The notes: generated by a model from the letters alone, not told the origin. A DNA stretch of 64,000 nucleotides from Cristatella mucedo (GCA_009760855.2 WPIO01000074.1:1532501-1596500); one strand, 5' to 3'; positions 25,154 to 37,239 are shown, numbered from the stretch's first letter. Made by a program: numbers and translations.

Positions 25154-26000
25154 CTATTGACTTTTTCTAAGGCGATTAAGAAGAAAAGAGTTGACGACCT
25201 TTTGCCACAACACAGCAAGCACGGCGGCTGTTAATTCCATGCCAATGTGCCATTGCTTCTGTCGGTGACACAACTGGAACGTGCACCCAGGAAGAAAACC
25301 CGGCTGAATGCCAGCAAAGGAAGTGGTTTTTGTGCAGCGATTGAAATCTGACCTAAGCAAGGGACGAAGTCCTGTAATCTTTGGTAGAATGAAAGAATTA
25401 ACTAGCGACATGGCTGCAAATGGTTAGAATTTTTAAGCACGGGAGACAGATAGCACGGTAGACAGTGTGAGAGCATGATGAGCCCTTAAAGGGAAGGGGA
25501 CAGAGAGGAATCAAGCAAGCAGCAGAAGTTTTCGGCCCGATGTTGCATTACCGGCACAGAAACGTCGAAAATCAGACAAAATCCCTTTCCACGTTAATTT
25601 AGTCAAGACAAACAACCAAGATGTAACCTTCAAGCTAGGAGTGAAGATAAGAAAGCCTAATTCAGTACCAATATTCTTAAATTTCTACAACATAGGCGAA
25701 TTCCCACCTCCACCACTCGTTTTGTCCACACATATTGGTCTACTAGCACTTACACAGGCTCGGGACCTACAAAATAAAATAAAATAAAAAAATAAACAAT
25801 AATAATGACACAAAATAAAAAACGGGTAAAACACGAATGAAATTTCAAGATCCGGATGCAGCTCTGATTCGGCACCACAGATGTCACAGATGTCATTCGG
25901 TGTCGCAGACCAGTAGCAGACATCGTCAAAGCTTAAAGATAGTTTCCTTCGATGCTTCGATGCCCAAACGAACTGTCGTGTCCTGGCCCTTCTGCATTGC
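25154..26000. repeat. Downstream block of unit I (repeated in II and III)
   Basis: Collinear with 31,810-32,600 and 40,015-40,790. It includes GGAACGTGCACCC (25,277), the AAACGTCG block (25,560) and GGCGAATTCCCACC (25,694). Minus-strand frames in the three copies share short peptides such as CRSRACVSA but differ by stops and shifts. No family is recognised. Confidence 0.65.
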
Positions 26001-26194
26001 CTACAACGCAGCTTAAGTCTACAGCTAAAGTTAGGCGGCTGCGAATGGTGAGGCGCACAGCTCAGTGCTGTTCCCTTCTTAGTCACGCACCAATTAGGCA
26101 ATTACTCATGGTAACCCAAATAGCAGCAGTAACTGACTGGCCAATATGTCATCACCATGCCTAGCTGCCTTTATCACTGCAAATTCGCAACCCC

Positions 26195-26437
26195 ATGTGG
26201 TCGTCTTTGAACTGCCTCACTGCTGCATGCAAGAAGTCATCGCAAAGAAGCACTTCAACGGCCCTTTCGCTCTTGCTTGGTACTTACCTGCACTCAGATG
26301 GTCTTCCTATCAATGAACACCTAGACATTCCTAGCAGCACGATATTCACGTCAAGCGATGAAGCCAGTATCGCTCTCAGGCACAACAAAAGTAAGACCTC
26401 TATAGCTCAGCTTGATGACGAGAAGACATATATGTGA
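26195..26437 (+). other. Conserved open-frame module, copy in unit II
   Basis: 81-codon open frame containing LLLGTYLHSDGLPINEHLDI and SKTSIAQLDDEKTYM before a stop. The C-terminal two thirds line up without gaps with the copy in unit I. It has no recognisable domain, membrane segment or signal peptide, and the neighbouring DNA does not identify it. Confidence 0.35.
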
Positions 26438-26756
26438 ATAGGCAATCGTCAAAATTGAATGTTTTCTTAGCGATCCAGCAGTTGCTCAATAGCAAATTTC
26501 TGGATGCTATCAAGTGTTTACAGCATTGCCTGTAAAAAAAAAAAAAATGCCACGCATAGAATGCATTCTCGGGTACTCAGGCAAACTGCACCAAGCACGA
26601 GCATAACACACAGTCAGAAGCGTATGGGCATTTGGCTATTCATGCATCTAGTATTTGCGCAATCACACATGCATCCAGACATGCATGCACACACACATAT
26701 TCACCCATGCACATTTAGTCTTTTACGTAGTACATACATAAGTACGCACGCACACT

Positions 26757-27480
<724 letters not shown>

Positions 27481-28002
27481 ATATTATTATACATTGTCAC
27501 ATCAAGTTTTTAAGATGTTATGATTGGAAATGCACGAGCACTTATTAAGAGTACAATTAATGAAGGACGATTGATCAGGCCATAGCAAGAATTACTTTTT
27601 TTCTGTCATTCGTGCTGTCTCGTGCATAAGATGGTTAGCAGGATGGTCATAAGATAGTCCTCCAGTACAAATGAGCAGGACTTACGCAAATTCCAACCGA
27701 CAGACGAACAAGTCGTATTGCGACTTGTGCATATTATGCACGATATGCACGAGTACGAGCAACGAAAATGGAAACAGACAGGGAGGGAGTGCCTGCTGGC
27801 CCCAATCGTGTCCATGACCGCATGGAGATGGGTTTGAATCGCCCAACTCTTTCGTAAATTCAACTTACACTTAAGATCTGCATCACAATCAGTACACCTA
27901 ATTTCGATTTGGGGCAATAAAAATGACAGCTTGACTTTTACCTGCCAGCTTGACTTAAGAAGTATGAAAATATTAAATGCATTACGCTTTTTGTGTTGTC
28001 AG

Positions 28003-28094
28003 ATATCAATCGTCCCTGAGAAGCTCTTCCTCTCCAAGATGGCCGAGTCTAGTAAAGTATCACATGCACGTTCTCCTACAAAAAAGGCATGAAG
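28003..28094 (+). other. Candidate exon, frameshifted copy in unit II
   Basis: Bounded by a TTTTTGTGTTGTCAG acceptor-like string and the donor-like AAGGTGAGC. The frame reads ISIVPEKLFLSKMAESSKVS and then goes off frame after a deletion of 25 bases relative to the copy at 35,909-36,025, reaching a stop. If the exon was ever used, this copy is broken. No family recognised. Confidence 0.3.
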
Positions 28095-28436
28095 GTGAGC
28101 GAGCCAATCTTTTCAAAAATATTTCACATCTGTTGGATATGCTAACCTTTTCCTTTGCTGAACGTATACATTGCAATTATGTTAAAAGTGCATGCCAAAG
28201 GTCATTTCAAAGAGTTAAAATAATCGTTCCAAAATCACATTTTTACTAATGCATCAGTTTTAATTTGTTTAGAGTTAAATATTTATCAATCTTAGGGGAG
28301 TGAATTTAAACACTAAAAACTTATATATGCAGAACTGGTTTAAATAATTCTCGAAGCATACCGATGGATGGTCTACAATGGATGTGATCAGGGTATGACA
28401 ACAAATACTGATGTTTAAAATTAGCTTAGTACCCGA

Positions 28437-29270
28437 TGAGAACTTATTCTCAATCCATTGGCTTTGCATGTGACCCAGGCTGGAGCCTATGACCCTGTTC
28501 GTCAAGAGCGAGCACCCCATTCTTCAATCAAACCGGCAGTTGTGCATGATACTACTATATTTAATAATCCTATTTTGCAAGCATAATACCGCCTACAGAT
28601 TCCAGAAAGCAGGTGCACTGCAAACTTGCTACAAGGAAAAAGACCGAAGCAGTGTGCAAGCTGGACAAGAGCAAGGCTGAGCATACAGCTTTACGAAGCT
28701 TTAGCCGAAGTCTTCCTGCAAACTGGCTTAACTAGGCACGGCATACAAATTCAATGCTCCTACAAAGCTTGGTTACAAGCCGAATACAATTGACGACTAG
28801 GGCATTTCTTCTGCAGAGCGCCACAACAAGCTTTCCAGACGGCACGGCATCTTTCTCCGAATCCTCAAAAGGAGCATGCATTACAGAGGCTCTGTTTGTC
28901 CTACAGCGGCTGCCCTGCTTTGCCTAAAAACGGTGGACTAGTGTTGACAGCACCTGAATCAAGATGAGCATCCATCACACAAAGCCCGGTTACCTTGTTA
29001 TCTCCGGAGAGCACAGTAGTTAGCCTTTGCCTAGAGCTCACATGTACCCGTCAGGCCGAGATCGAAAGATACCTGCAGCAGGATCACGATACGAGGTCAA
29101 GCAGTGTGCAGAGATATACCAGAGTACAGCAGTTCAGCTTGACAGCCCACAGTGATCGCTCAGCTAGCTGTGCTCATAAAGTGGGCAGCTTAGGGAGCAG
29201 GCCGTTAGGCTTAGACATTGCAGCTCTTCTGAGAGCCTGCCGAAGCTTGATTCGTCGTGACATTCAGTTA
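28437..29270. repeat. High-identity island between units II and III
   Basis: About 830 bases that match 36,378-37,225 almost base for base (roughly 97-98% by eye), including the TGAGCATACAGCTTTACGAA and CTGGCTTAACTAGGCACGGC blocks. The flanks diverge much more. Reading frames inside are not conserved: a short indel near 29,160/37,098 shifts the best one (28,995-29,294). Confidence 0.85.
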
Positions 29271-29356
29271 TTCGACAGATCTACTGCTGGCTGACAAGCA
29301 ACACACACGCTGGCACGCATGCACACACAAACATATAAACAAAAACACACTCGCAC

Positions 29357-29357
<1 letters not shown>

Positions 29358-29404
<47 letters not shown>

Positions 29405-29432
29405 GCTCACACACACACACACACACACACAT
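29358..29432. repeat. CA microsatellite
   Basis: Two CA runs separated by AAGCTC. The matching place in unit III (37,240-37,385) has CACG-type repeats instead. Confidence 0.95.
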
Positions 29433-30194
29433 ACGCACTTCCTATGATGGCCATTAGAATGGGGACTGTGGAATGGGGGACCCACAGAATGCCCAGACAG
29501 CCATCTGGCTGGTGGTGGGACTGCTAAACCCAAAATTACATGCGTTAAAGCTCCCCTCGACCGGACATTAACCTGTAACCACTTTTAGAACCCAAACAGG
29601 GCTTACTAAGTAGCTAGAAAGCATTCCGATTGTCGATGAGTTTGTGGCCGTTGACCTAAAGTCTTTTCACATGGATGTGAAGAGCCTCATTGTCAGCTAG
29701 ATTTAGACAGGTACTTTCAAACTTTGCAAATTGGTTAGCACACGCCCTTTCTTTGCTTATGGCTATGTAGTGGCATGCCATCTTACAACACAATTTCAGG
29801 CACTTTAAAAAAAATAATATTTTGCAATAAAGCCATAACCACGTACGATGCTACTAATGTCAGTTCAAAGAGGGTATTGATTAAGTTTTTGGAGCAGCTA
29901 GATGTCACGCCTGACGTCAAGGTAAGCGAATCCGACAGTAAATCTTAGACTTAATCTACTTAACTTTATCTAAGGCTTCTAGCATCATCTATGGTTCAAC
30001 AGTTAAGAGCTCTTTTAAGGGTAGTATCGACATGCAACCATACTTCATACTTCCTCACAGTTGTTACGACATCCAAGTCATTTCCTGAGTATTTGGCTTT
30101 CCGTCTATTTGGAAGCTCATTTTTCAAATGTCATTGGGCATAGGCAATGAGGTACTTACAGTTCGTGCCAAACTGTGCAGCTAAGACCTGTCAC

Positions 30195-30545
30195 TCATAT
30201 ACAGGGCACGCAACTTAATATACCACTTTTTACCGACCTACACTGGTTCCCTATCAAGCAGCATATCAACTAAGTGATGTTGCATCACTACCGAATATGT
30301 CTTTCATTCTCTGGCGTCGGTCGACCTATCGGAACTACTTGCCGTCAGGCTTACCATCATACGACCAATCCTACGACACTCATCACTTACCTGTGAATTT
30401 TATTAACCTCGAATCCTGGAAGCCTTTAGTTTGCATGCTGTAAAACTCACACCCGATAATAACAACAATACATTCGATAGGGAGCCGTCAGCGAACTCAA
30501 TCTCTTTGTAAGCGCTTTACATATGCTGCAAAGGAAGCAGGGTCA
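30195..30545. mobile_element. Tail-to-tail LINE fragments, unit II
   Basis: A degraded plus-strand piece of the RT C-terminal region (ACACTGGTTCCCTATCAAGC to about 30,455) is followed immediately by a minus-strand LINE tail (30,458-30,545: TCAGCGAACTCAATCTCTTT, AAGCGCTTTACATATGCTGC). The same pair lies at 38,345-38,705 in unit III. Confidence 0.7.
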
Positions 30546-31124
30546 AATTTACCACGAATCAAAACTACCCAATTGACATGACACCAGCAAACGTTGATGA
30601 AATTTACAAAGATCCAAAAAAACTACCTGATCCACATAGTAGTGGCATGTTCCATGAGAATCTTCCTGTACGGGCCACGGTGTGCTGGCAACTCTATAAC
30701 GAATATAAGGCATTCTATAACGAAGCCATTTGCACGCTTAGTTTACAGCACACCTATATGTCTAGTACATTAAACAAGTATCGGTGATTTTAGATTGCTA
30801 TGCACCTACCTGTTACGGCAGTTATTGTTTTATGAAGAGGTCGGAAAGCCTACCCAATGCACACTTCTTAGATGTGCAAATGGATAAAATATGCTGCTAT
30901 ATTGTCTGCAAATAAAATAGGTAATATCTGCTGAAGAGGTATTGACCTGGCTGGCCTGAAGAGTGGTGCATATTTCACTTAAAAGTATTCGGGTCTTTAC
31001 CTCAAGGGGCTTACCAAGTATGGTATTGATCCGAAAAGGGCGTTTCGAGCTGAGTCTCTTCAGAACAATAATTCAAAGGTAGTCATTTAGGGTTGATGCC
31101 TGAAAAGCCTCTGAAAAACCTGAA

Positions 31125-31480
31125 TACCTCCTGCAATCACCTCTTCATGCTGCTTCAACAGTACACGAATCATACCTCATACATCTACACAGCAACAACA
31201 TTCGTTTACCTTCGATAATAAGCAGCCTGGTAGGGTTGGTATCCACATCAGCCAGTAAACTCCTCGTTGAATTAGCATTTTAGCTGTGTCAGATCAAATG
31301 AGCTGTATCTAGAGAGCAGTTAGCCCCATTTTCCGGCATGGAATTTCGGAAGACCTGGAACAAGCAGGGTTCTAGACAACTGTTTCGGGTGTTCAGTAGT
31401 AAGTGCACGCTGGCTCTAGTCGATTTCTGAAAGAGATAGCATTTCTTAAAGTCGAAATCAATTGCAAAATAGATTGTTCA
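31125..31480. repeat. Second high-identity island between units II and III
   Basis: Matches 39,248-39,604 almost exactly (for example GATAATAAGCAGCCTGGTAG). The counterpart in unit I (24,510-24,800) is clearly diverged. Confidence 0.85.
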
Positions 31481-31532
31481 AGATTTCTGAAAAGTAGCGC
31501 ACAACCCATGCCTGCCCAAAAAACATAGCTGT

Positions 31533-31685
31533 TCTAAACAGCCACATTTGCATAGCCGTAGAACCACCCTAACGGCTATTACCTCTGCTTGCAATTAGCA
31601 ATAAAAAAACGCCCACTCAATGCAGGATTCAAAGGAGCGTCATTGGTCTTGAAGAGCAAGCATATAACCTCACGGGCAGGGTCAT
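31533..31685 (-). mobile_element. Old SINE-1 copy, unit II
   Basis: Plus-strand words AACAGCCACATTTGCATAGC, CCCTAACGGCTATTACC, CTGCTTGCAATTAGC and GCAGGATTCAAAGGAGC. It matches the copies at 24,858 and 39,658 in position. Confidence 0.65.
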
Positions 31686-32947
31686 GAAATATGTTTTGAG
31701 CTGGCAAATGTTTGGCATGCTGCCATAGACTAACCAAAAGAGTTTTAAAATTAAAGCGATAGCCAAAGTTAACAATCACGGCAATCAGTTTTCACAAAAG
31801 GAAATAAGTTATTTCCAAAGCAATTTAGAAGAAATTAGTTGAAGATCTTTGACCGCAACGCAGAATGGGGGCTTTTAAAACCATGCCAATGTGCCATGGG
31901 TTCCATCGGTGACAACACTGGAACGTGCACCCAAGATCAAAATTCGGCTGAGTGCCATAAAACGACCTGGTGGTTGTGGAGCAATTAAGACCTGACCTAG
32001 CAATTGACAAAGACCGGCAAAGGGACAAGGACAGGCAATTTTTAGTAGAAAAAACAATTAACCGGTGACATGGCTGCAAATGGTTAGAAATGATAAGCTT
32101 GGGAGACATGGTGCGCTACCAGGATGAGGCCTTGACGGGGAAAGGGAGAGAGAGGAGGGTGGGTCAAGCAAGCAGCCGAAGCTTTCGGCCCAATCTAGCA
32201 TTTACCGGCACAGAAACGTCGAAGATCAGTCTCTAAATCCCTTTCCACTTTAATCTAGTCAAGACAAACAACCCGGCTACACCAATGTGTAACTCCACGA
32301 CTAGGAGTGCATAAGAGAAAGCCTATTTCAGTACAACTATTCCTAAATTTCTGCAACATAAGCAAATTCCCACCTTCACCACTCGCTTTGTCCACAGATC
32401 GGCCTGGTAGCACTTACACAGGCTCGGGACCTGAAAAATAAAAAAGGGCAAAACACGAATGAAATTTCAAAAGCCGGATTCTGATAAGGTTTCAGTCGCA
32501 GACAAGAAGCAGCTGTCGTCAAACCTTTACTCATTTCCTTCGATGCTTGCCCAAACGAACTGTCGTGGCTTGGCCCTGCTGTATTGCCTACAATGCAGCT
32601 TAAGCTCACAGCTAAAGCTGGGCGGCAGCAGATGATAAGCAGCGCTTATGGCTCACTTGAGAACGTCCTGTTCAGTGGACCGTACTTCTCAGCCTGTCAC
32701 AACTCAACACTGCCTCCTTAACGTCGTTACTAGTTAGCACATCTCAAAGATTTCCCACTGCTCAGTGATTCTTTTGTCTTAGTTACACACCAATTTAGCT
32801 ATGACTTGCTGGCAACCTCAATAGACACAGTAACTGACTAGTCAATCTGTCATCACCATGCGAAACTGCCTTCATCATTGCATAATCGCAACCCCATGTG
32901 CTCGTCTTCGAACTGCCTCACTGCTGAATGCAAGCAATCATCGCGAA

Positions 32948-33143
32948 AAAATAAATACCGGCTGATTTAACAGCCTCTTTTTGTATAGCGACAGAAGAGC
33001 CTTTACGACTATCACCGCCGCTTGCAGTTGCGATAAAGGATCGCCCACCACAGGATTCGAACCCACGACCTCGGGGCCGAGGTCGTGAAAAGCAACTGCC
33101 TTACCTAGTGAGCCATTACGACTCACCGAGAAGAAGCATTCGA
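32948..33143 (-). mobile_element. tRNA-derived SINE-1, best-preserved copy
   Basis: On the minus strand the head has an A-box-like stretch (TGGCTCACTAGGTAAGGC), a long hairpin and a good B box (GGGTTCGAATCC), then a family-specific body (TTTATCGCAACTGCAAGC, AAGGCTCTTCTGTCGC) and an A-rich end. It is flanked by CATCGCGAA (32,939-32,947) and CATCGTGAA (33,144-33,152), a likely target-site duplication. Units I and II carry the empty site (CATCGCAAA). The tRNA of origin is not clear because the anticodon region is remodelled. Confidence 0.88.
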
Positions 33144-33184
33144 CATCGTGAAGAAGCATTACAACGGCGCTTGGACCCCTTACC

Positions 33185-33370
33185 TGCACTCAGAGGGTCT
33201 CCCTATCAATGAGCGCCTAGACATTCGTAGCTGCACGATATTAGCATCCAGTGACGAAGCAAGCATCGCTCTCGAGCACAGCAAAAGTAAGACCTCGATA
33301 GCTTAGCTTGAAAACGGGAGACATATATGTGGATAGTCAATCGTCAAAATTGAATGTTTTCTATGCAATC
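33185..33370 (+). pseudogene. Conserved open-frame module, broken copy in unit III
   Basis: Reads YLHSEGLPINERLDIRS and SSDEASIALEHSKSKTSIA, then a stop, with a second stop a few codons later. It aligns with the modules of units I and II. Only a remnant, if it was ever coding. Confidence 0.35.
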
Positions 33371-33402
33371 CAGCATTCGCTCTATAGCAAGTTTCTGGAT
33401 AT

Positions 33403-33665
33403 GTATCTCCTTCAGTAACTCCACAAAGTCAAAAAGACCATGTGGGTGTTACGCAGGAGAGTTTTGTACAGCGCACTCACAGCCTAAGTGGCTTTCGGTA
33501 CGCATTCGGTAGCCAACAGAATTCGTCTCACGCAACAAACAGAAAGTGGAAAGCATAGCAGAGTCAGGAGAGCAGTTGAGGTAGTGAGTAGCATAGAAGT
33601 AGCAGTTCAGGACCGCTGAAAAAGATGTGCCATAGTCGGCAGTTGGAGAGTAGATGCCGTTCCCT
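33403..33665 (-). repeat. Module X, copy 1
   Basis: About 260-bp dispersed repeat also found at 40,978-41,165 and 43,700-43,966. Plus-strand landmarks are AACTCCACAAAG, ACGCAGGAGAGTTT, CACAGCCTAAGTGGCTTTCG, AGAAAGTGGAAAGCATAGCA and GTTGAGGTAGTGAGTAGCAT. On the minus strand two copies can be read as LREMKSVSYRM-like peptide. The nature of the repeat is unknown. Confidence 0.75.
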
Positions 33666-33879
33666 ATCGAGTCTATAGCATTGCATCTAAAAAAAAAAGT
33701 GTCTCTAATGACTGCATTCTAAGGTCCTAATGCAAATGTACCAAGCACGAGCATAACACACAGTCCCAAATGCAAGGGCGTGTGACTACGCATGCAGCTG
33801 GCATATGTACAATCACAAGTGCATCCACACACATGCACGCATATATTCCCCCATGCACATTCGCGTTGTACACATACAA

Positions 33880-34004
33880 ATACACACACAAACACACACA
33901 CACACACATGCGCACACACACGCACTCACACACACTCGTACACACTCGTACACACTCACACATACTCACAAACACTCACACACACACACACTCACACACA
34001 CACA

Positions 34005-34037
<33 letters not shown>

Positions 34038-34072
34038 GTACTCACTTGTACACACTCACACACACACACACA

Positions 34073-34111
<39 letters not shown>

Positions 34112-34225
34112 ACACTCATATACACACACACACACACACACATGCGCACACACACGCACTCACAAAGACAGACACATACATGTATAAACTAATACATATA
34201 TGTGTGTGTGTGTGTGTATGTGTGT
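33880..34225. repeat. CA/CACT microsatellite with facing TG run, unit III
   Basis: CA repeats mixed with CACTCA and CACTCGTA words up to 34,165, then ATACATGTATAAACTAATAC, then TG repeats (34,200-34,225). The CA and TG parts face each other and could pair. Confidence 0.95.
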
Positions 34226-34274
34226 CTGTCTGTAATTAACGGTAAACAGGGGCACTAGCAAATGTACAAAGCGT

Positions 34275-35345
34275 GGCAAATACCTCCATGAAATTTAATG
34301 ATGATAAAGATAGTCAACTTTTCTTTAGGGGCAAACCCAGTGTGATTTACAAATTGGAAAACCTAACACTTGAAATCGGCTCTACTAGTATATCTCCAGT
34401 TGAATCAGCTTGATATCTAGGTGCCTTGTTCCTAAGTGATCTTTCATTACATAGTGGCACCGTGATGGCACACCTGTTAAGGCGGTTGCTTTCATGACCT
34501 CGGTTCCGAGGTCGTGGGTTCGATTCCTGCAGTGGGCGACCCTTTATCGCCACTGCAAGTAGTGGTGATAGCTGTGAAGGCTTCCCTGTCACTATATATG
34601 AAAAAGCTGTTTAATCATCTAGGATTTACTTATTTACACAACCACATCAGCTCTTGAGTCAAGTCTGCCTACTTTCAACTACATAACGCTTGTAAAGTTC
34701 GGGCTCGTTTAGAGAGGCACACCACATCTGCATTGGTAAATGTACTTGTTACATCCAGCTTCTACTTTAGTAAGTCACTGCTTGCTGTTCTACCTACCCG
34801 AGCAATCAAGCGCTTAAATCTGGTGCACAACTTCGAAGGTAGGCTTGCCTATTGTAAGCTTTTCAACTGTTCCATCGTACCACTTCTAGTTGATCTTCGC
34901 TGGCTCCCAGTCCATCAGCACATCGACTTAAAAGTTTTGTGTTCATTTTTCGGCTCCAGCTCATCTATCAGATCTACTCACGCACCAGGCTAAGCATCAT
35001 ACCTCATGCTTTTCTGAAACGAATCGTGTAGCTACACTTCGTATGTACCTTAAGTCTTTGAAGATCAAGTATGAAATACCACAAATACTTATCACAGTAT
35101 TTATTATGTTCAATGGATTCATCTTTTGTGTGCTTAGGCTTGCTGACACTGCAGGCTGCCATGCGTGAGCATGCCGCCGCTAACCATCATTGCATGCTGA
35201 ACTGGTGCATGTCACCTTTAACCATGTTCTGCTTGTAGTCAATGAGCATGCTACATCTAACCATTCGCCCATGCTTCCTTTGCAGCATATATAAAGTGCC
35301 TAGAAAGAGACCAAGTTTTCTAATGGCGCTATGCAATTATATCGT
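34275..35345 (+). mobile_element. LINE 3' fragment of unit III, interrupted by SINE-1
   Basis: Degraded RT C-terminal region. Landmarks are ATGAAATTTAATGATGATAA, CAAACCCAGTGTGATTTAC, ATATCTCCAGTTGAATCAGC, CCCAGTCCATCAGCACATCG and the second-type end AGACCAAGTTTTCTAATGGC, then GCTATGCAATTATA. A SINE-1 occupies 34,457-34,617. Frameshifts and stops are frequent, so it is inactive. Confidence 0.85.
34457..34617 (+). mobile_element. tRNA-derived SINE-1 nested in a LINE
   Basis: Plus-strand copy: GTGATGGCACACCTGTTAAG in the A-box position, the hairpin ATGACCTCGGTTCCGAGGTC, box B GGGTTCGATTCC, then GCGACCCTTTATCGCCACTG and a decayed AT-rich end. LINE sequence stops at GATCTTTCATTACATA on the left and resumes at ACAACCACATCAGCTC on the right. 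ATTACATA and TTTACACA beside the element may be an eroded duplication. Confidence 0.88.
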
Positions 35346-35908
35346 CAGCAATATTATTATATATTGTCACATCTAGTTTTCAAGGTGTTATGATTGGAAC
35401 TTCATCGGCAATTATTATGAATAAAATTAATGAAGGAAGATTAGTGAGGCCACAGACAGAATTTAGTTTTACTCTTTCACATCATTAGTGCTGATTTCTT
35501 ATTTATTAGATGGTTAGTAGGACGGTCATGAGACAACCCGGAGCTAGAAATGAACAGGACCTATGCAAGTTCCAAACCACAGTCGAACAATTTCTATTGC
35601 GACTTAGCATATTCAATACACACAAGTACTAGCAACAAAAGCATATATGGACCAAACTCCCATGAAGCATTGGGTGAAAAATAGTTAGCCTCGAACATTG
35701 TGAAAATTGTGTATCTCGTATTTCTAAAAGCATGGTATCAAATGGGTATGGCTCTTGCATAGAGCCAACTTACTCTTAACATCTGCATGACTATCTGTAC
35801 ACCTATATCCTATTGGGACCAAGTACAAAATGACAGCATCACTTGTATCTGCCAGTTAGACGCAAGAAGTATGAAAATATTAGATAAACTAAGTTTTCTT
35901 GTTGTCAG

Positions 35909-36025
35909 ATATCAATCGTAAATGAGAAGATCTTCCTATCCAAGATGGCAAAGTCAAACAAAGTATCACATTCAGCTGATTCACGTAGGAGTTCTTGGGA
36001 ATTCTCTAACAAAAAAGGCATGAAG
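35909..36025 (+). other. Candidate exon with conserved splice-like borders
   Basis: 117 bases (39 codons) open throughout in one frame: ISIVNEKIFLSKMAKSNK, then VSHSADSRRSSWEFSNKKGM and a final K. It is preceded by AAGTTTTCTTGTTGTCAG and followed by GTGAGC, so both borders look like splice sites, and both are kept in the unit II copy at 28,003-28,094. The peptide is basic and serine-rich, and I do not recognise it. Differences between the copies fall on replacement sites as often as silent ones, which argues against strong constraint. Confidence 0.3.
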
Positions 36026-36377
36026 GTGAGCCTGCCTATTTTTTTCAACAATAGTCTTAAATCTGTCGGTTATGCGTACCTCTCCATTGCTGAATATATG
36101 CATTGCAATTATGTTAAAAGTGCATGCCAAAGGTCATCTCAAAGAGTTAAAGTAATCGTTCCAAAATCAAATTTCTACTAATGCATCAGTTTTCATGTCT
36201 GGAGTAATCAAACTTTGTGTACGGCATTGAAACAATAATACCTTACATATGCATATCCAGTTTAAAATTTTTCAAGAAGACTGAGGATACATGATTTACA
36301 GTGATGGATGTGATTGTCTTTATGCTACGACAGCAAATACTGATACTGATGTTTTAAATTTGCTTAGTATCCAATGA

Positions 36378-37225
36378 GAACGTTTTCTCAATGCATAGGC
36401 TTTGTATGTGACCCAGGCTGGAGCCTACGACCCTGTTCGTCAAGAACAAGCACCCCACTCTTCAATCAAACCGGCAGTTGTGCATGATACTACTATATTT
36501 AACAATCCTATTTTGCAAGCATAATACTGCCTACAGATTCCAGAAGGCAGGTGCACTGCAAACTTGCTACAAGGAAAAAGACCCAAGCAGTGAGCAAGCT
36601 GGACAAGAGCAAGGCTGAGCATACAGCTTTACGAAGCTTTAGCCGAAGTCTTCCTGCAAACTGGCTTAACTAGGCACGGCATACAAATTCAATGCTCCTA
36701 CAAAGCTTGGTTACAAGCCGAATACAATTGACGACTAGGGCATTTCTTCTGCAGAGCACCACAACAAGCTTTCCAGACGGCACGGCATCTTTCTCCGAAT
36801 CCTCAAAAGGAGCATGCATTACAGAGGCTCTGTTTGTCCTACAGCGGCTGCCCTGCTTTGCCTAAAAACGGTGGACTAGTGTTGACAGCACCTGAATCAA
36901 GATGAGCATCCATCACACAAAGCCCGGTTACCTTGTTATCTCCGGAGAGCACAGTAGTTAGCCTTTGCCTAGAGCTCACATGTACCCTTCAGGCCGAGAT
37001 CGAAAGATACCTGCAGCAGGATCACGATACGAGGTCGAGCAGTGTGCAGAGATATACCAGAGTGCAGCAGTTCAGCTTGACAGCCTACAGTGATCGCTTC
37101 GCTCAGCTAGCTGTGCCGATAAAGTGGGCAGCTTAGGGAGCAGGCCGTAAGGGTTAGGCGGTGCACCTTTTCTGGTAGCCTGCCGAAGCTTGATTCATCG
37201 TGACATTCAGTTATTCGACAGAACT
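36378..37225. repeat. High-identity island, unit III partner
   Basis: Partner of 28,437-29,270. A few bases are inserted near 37,098 (GATCGCTTCGCTCAGC against GATCGCTCAGC), together with scattered single-base changes. Confidence 0.85.
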
Positions 37226-37239
37226 ACTGCCGGCTGACA

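Noticed and set aside
25685-26101. 138-codon minus-strand frame as a gene
   Set aside because: The other two array units do not keep the frame, and part of it is translated poly(T)-rich DNA; only a short peptide is shared.
28995-29294. 99-codon plus-strand frame in the high-identity island
   Set aside because: The near-identical copy at 36,933 is shifted by a short indel and stops early, so coding constraint is not supported.
34457-34560. Functional tRNA gene
   Set aside because: A and B boxes are present, but the anticodon arm is replaced by a long hairpin, the acceptor stem does not pair, and related dispersed copies exist; it is a SINE head.
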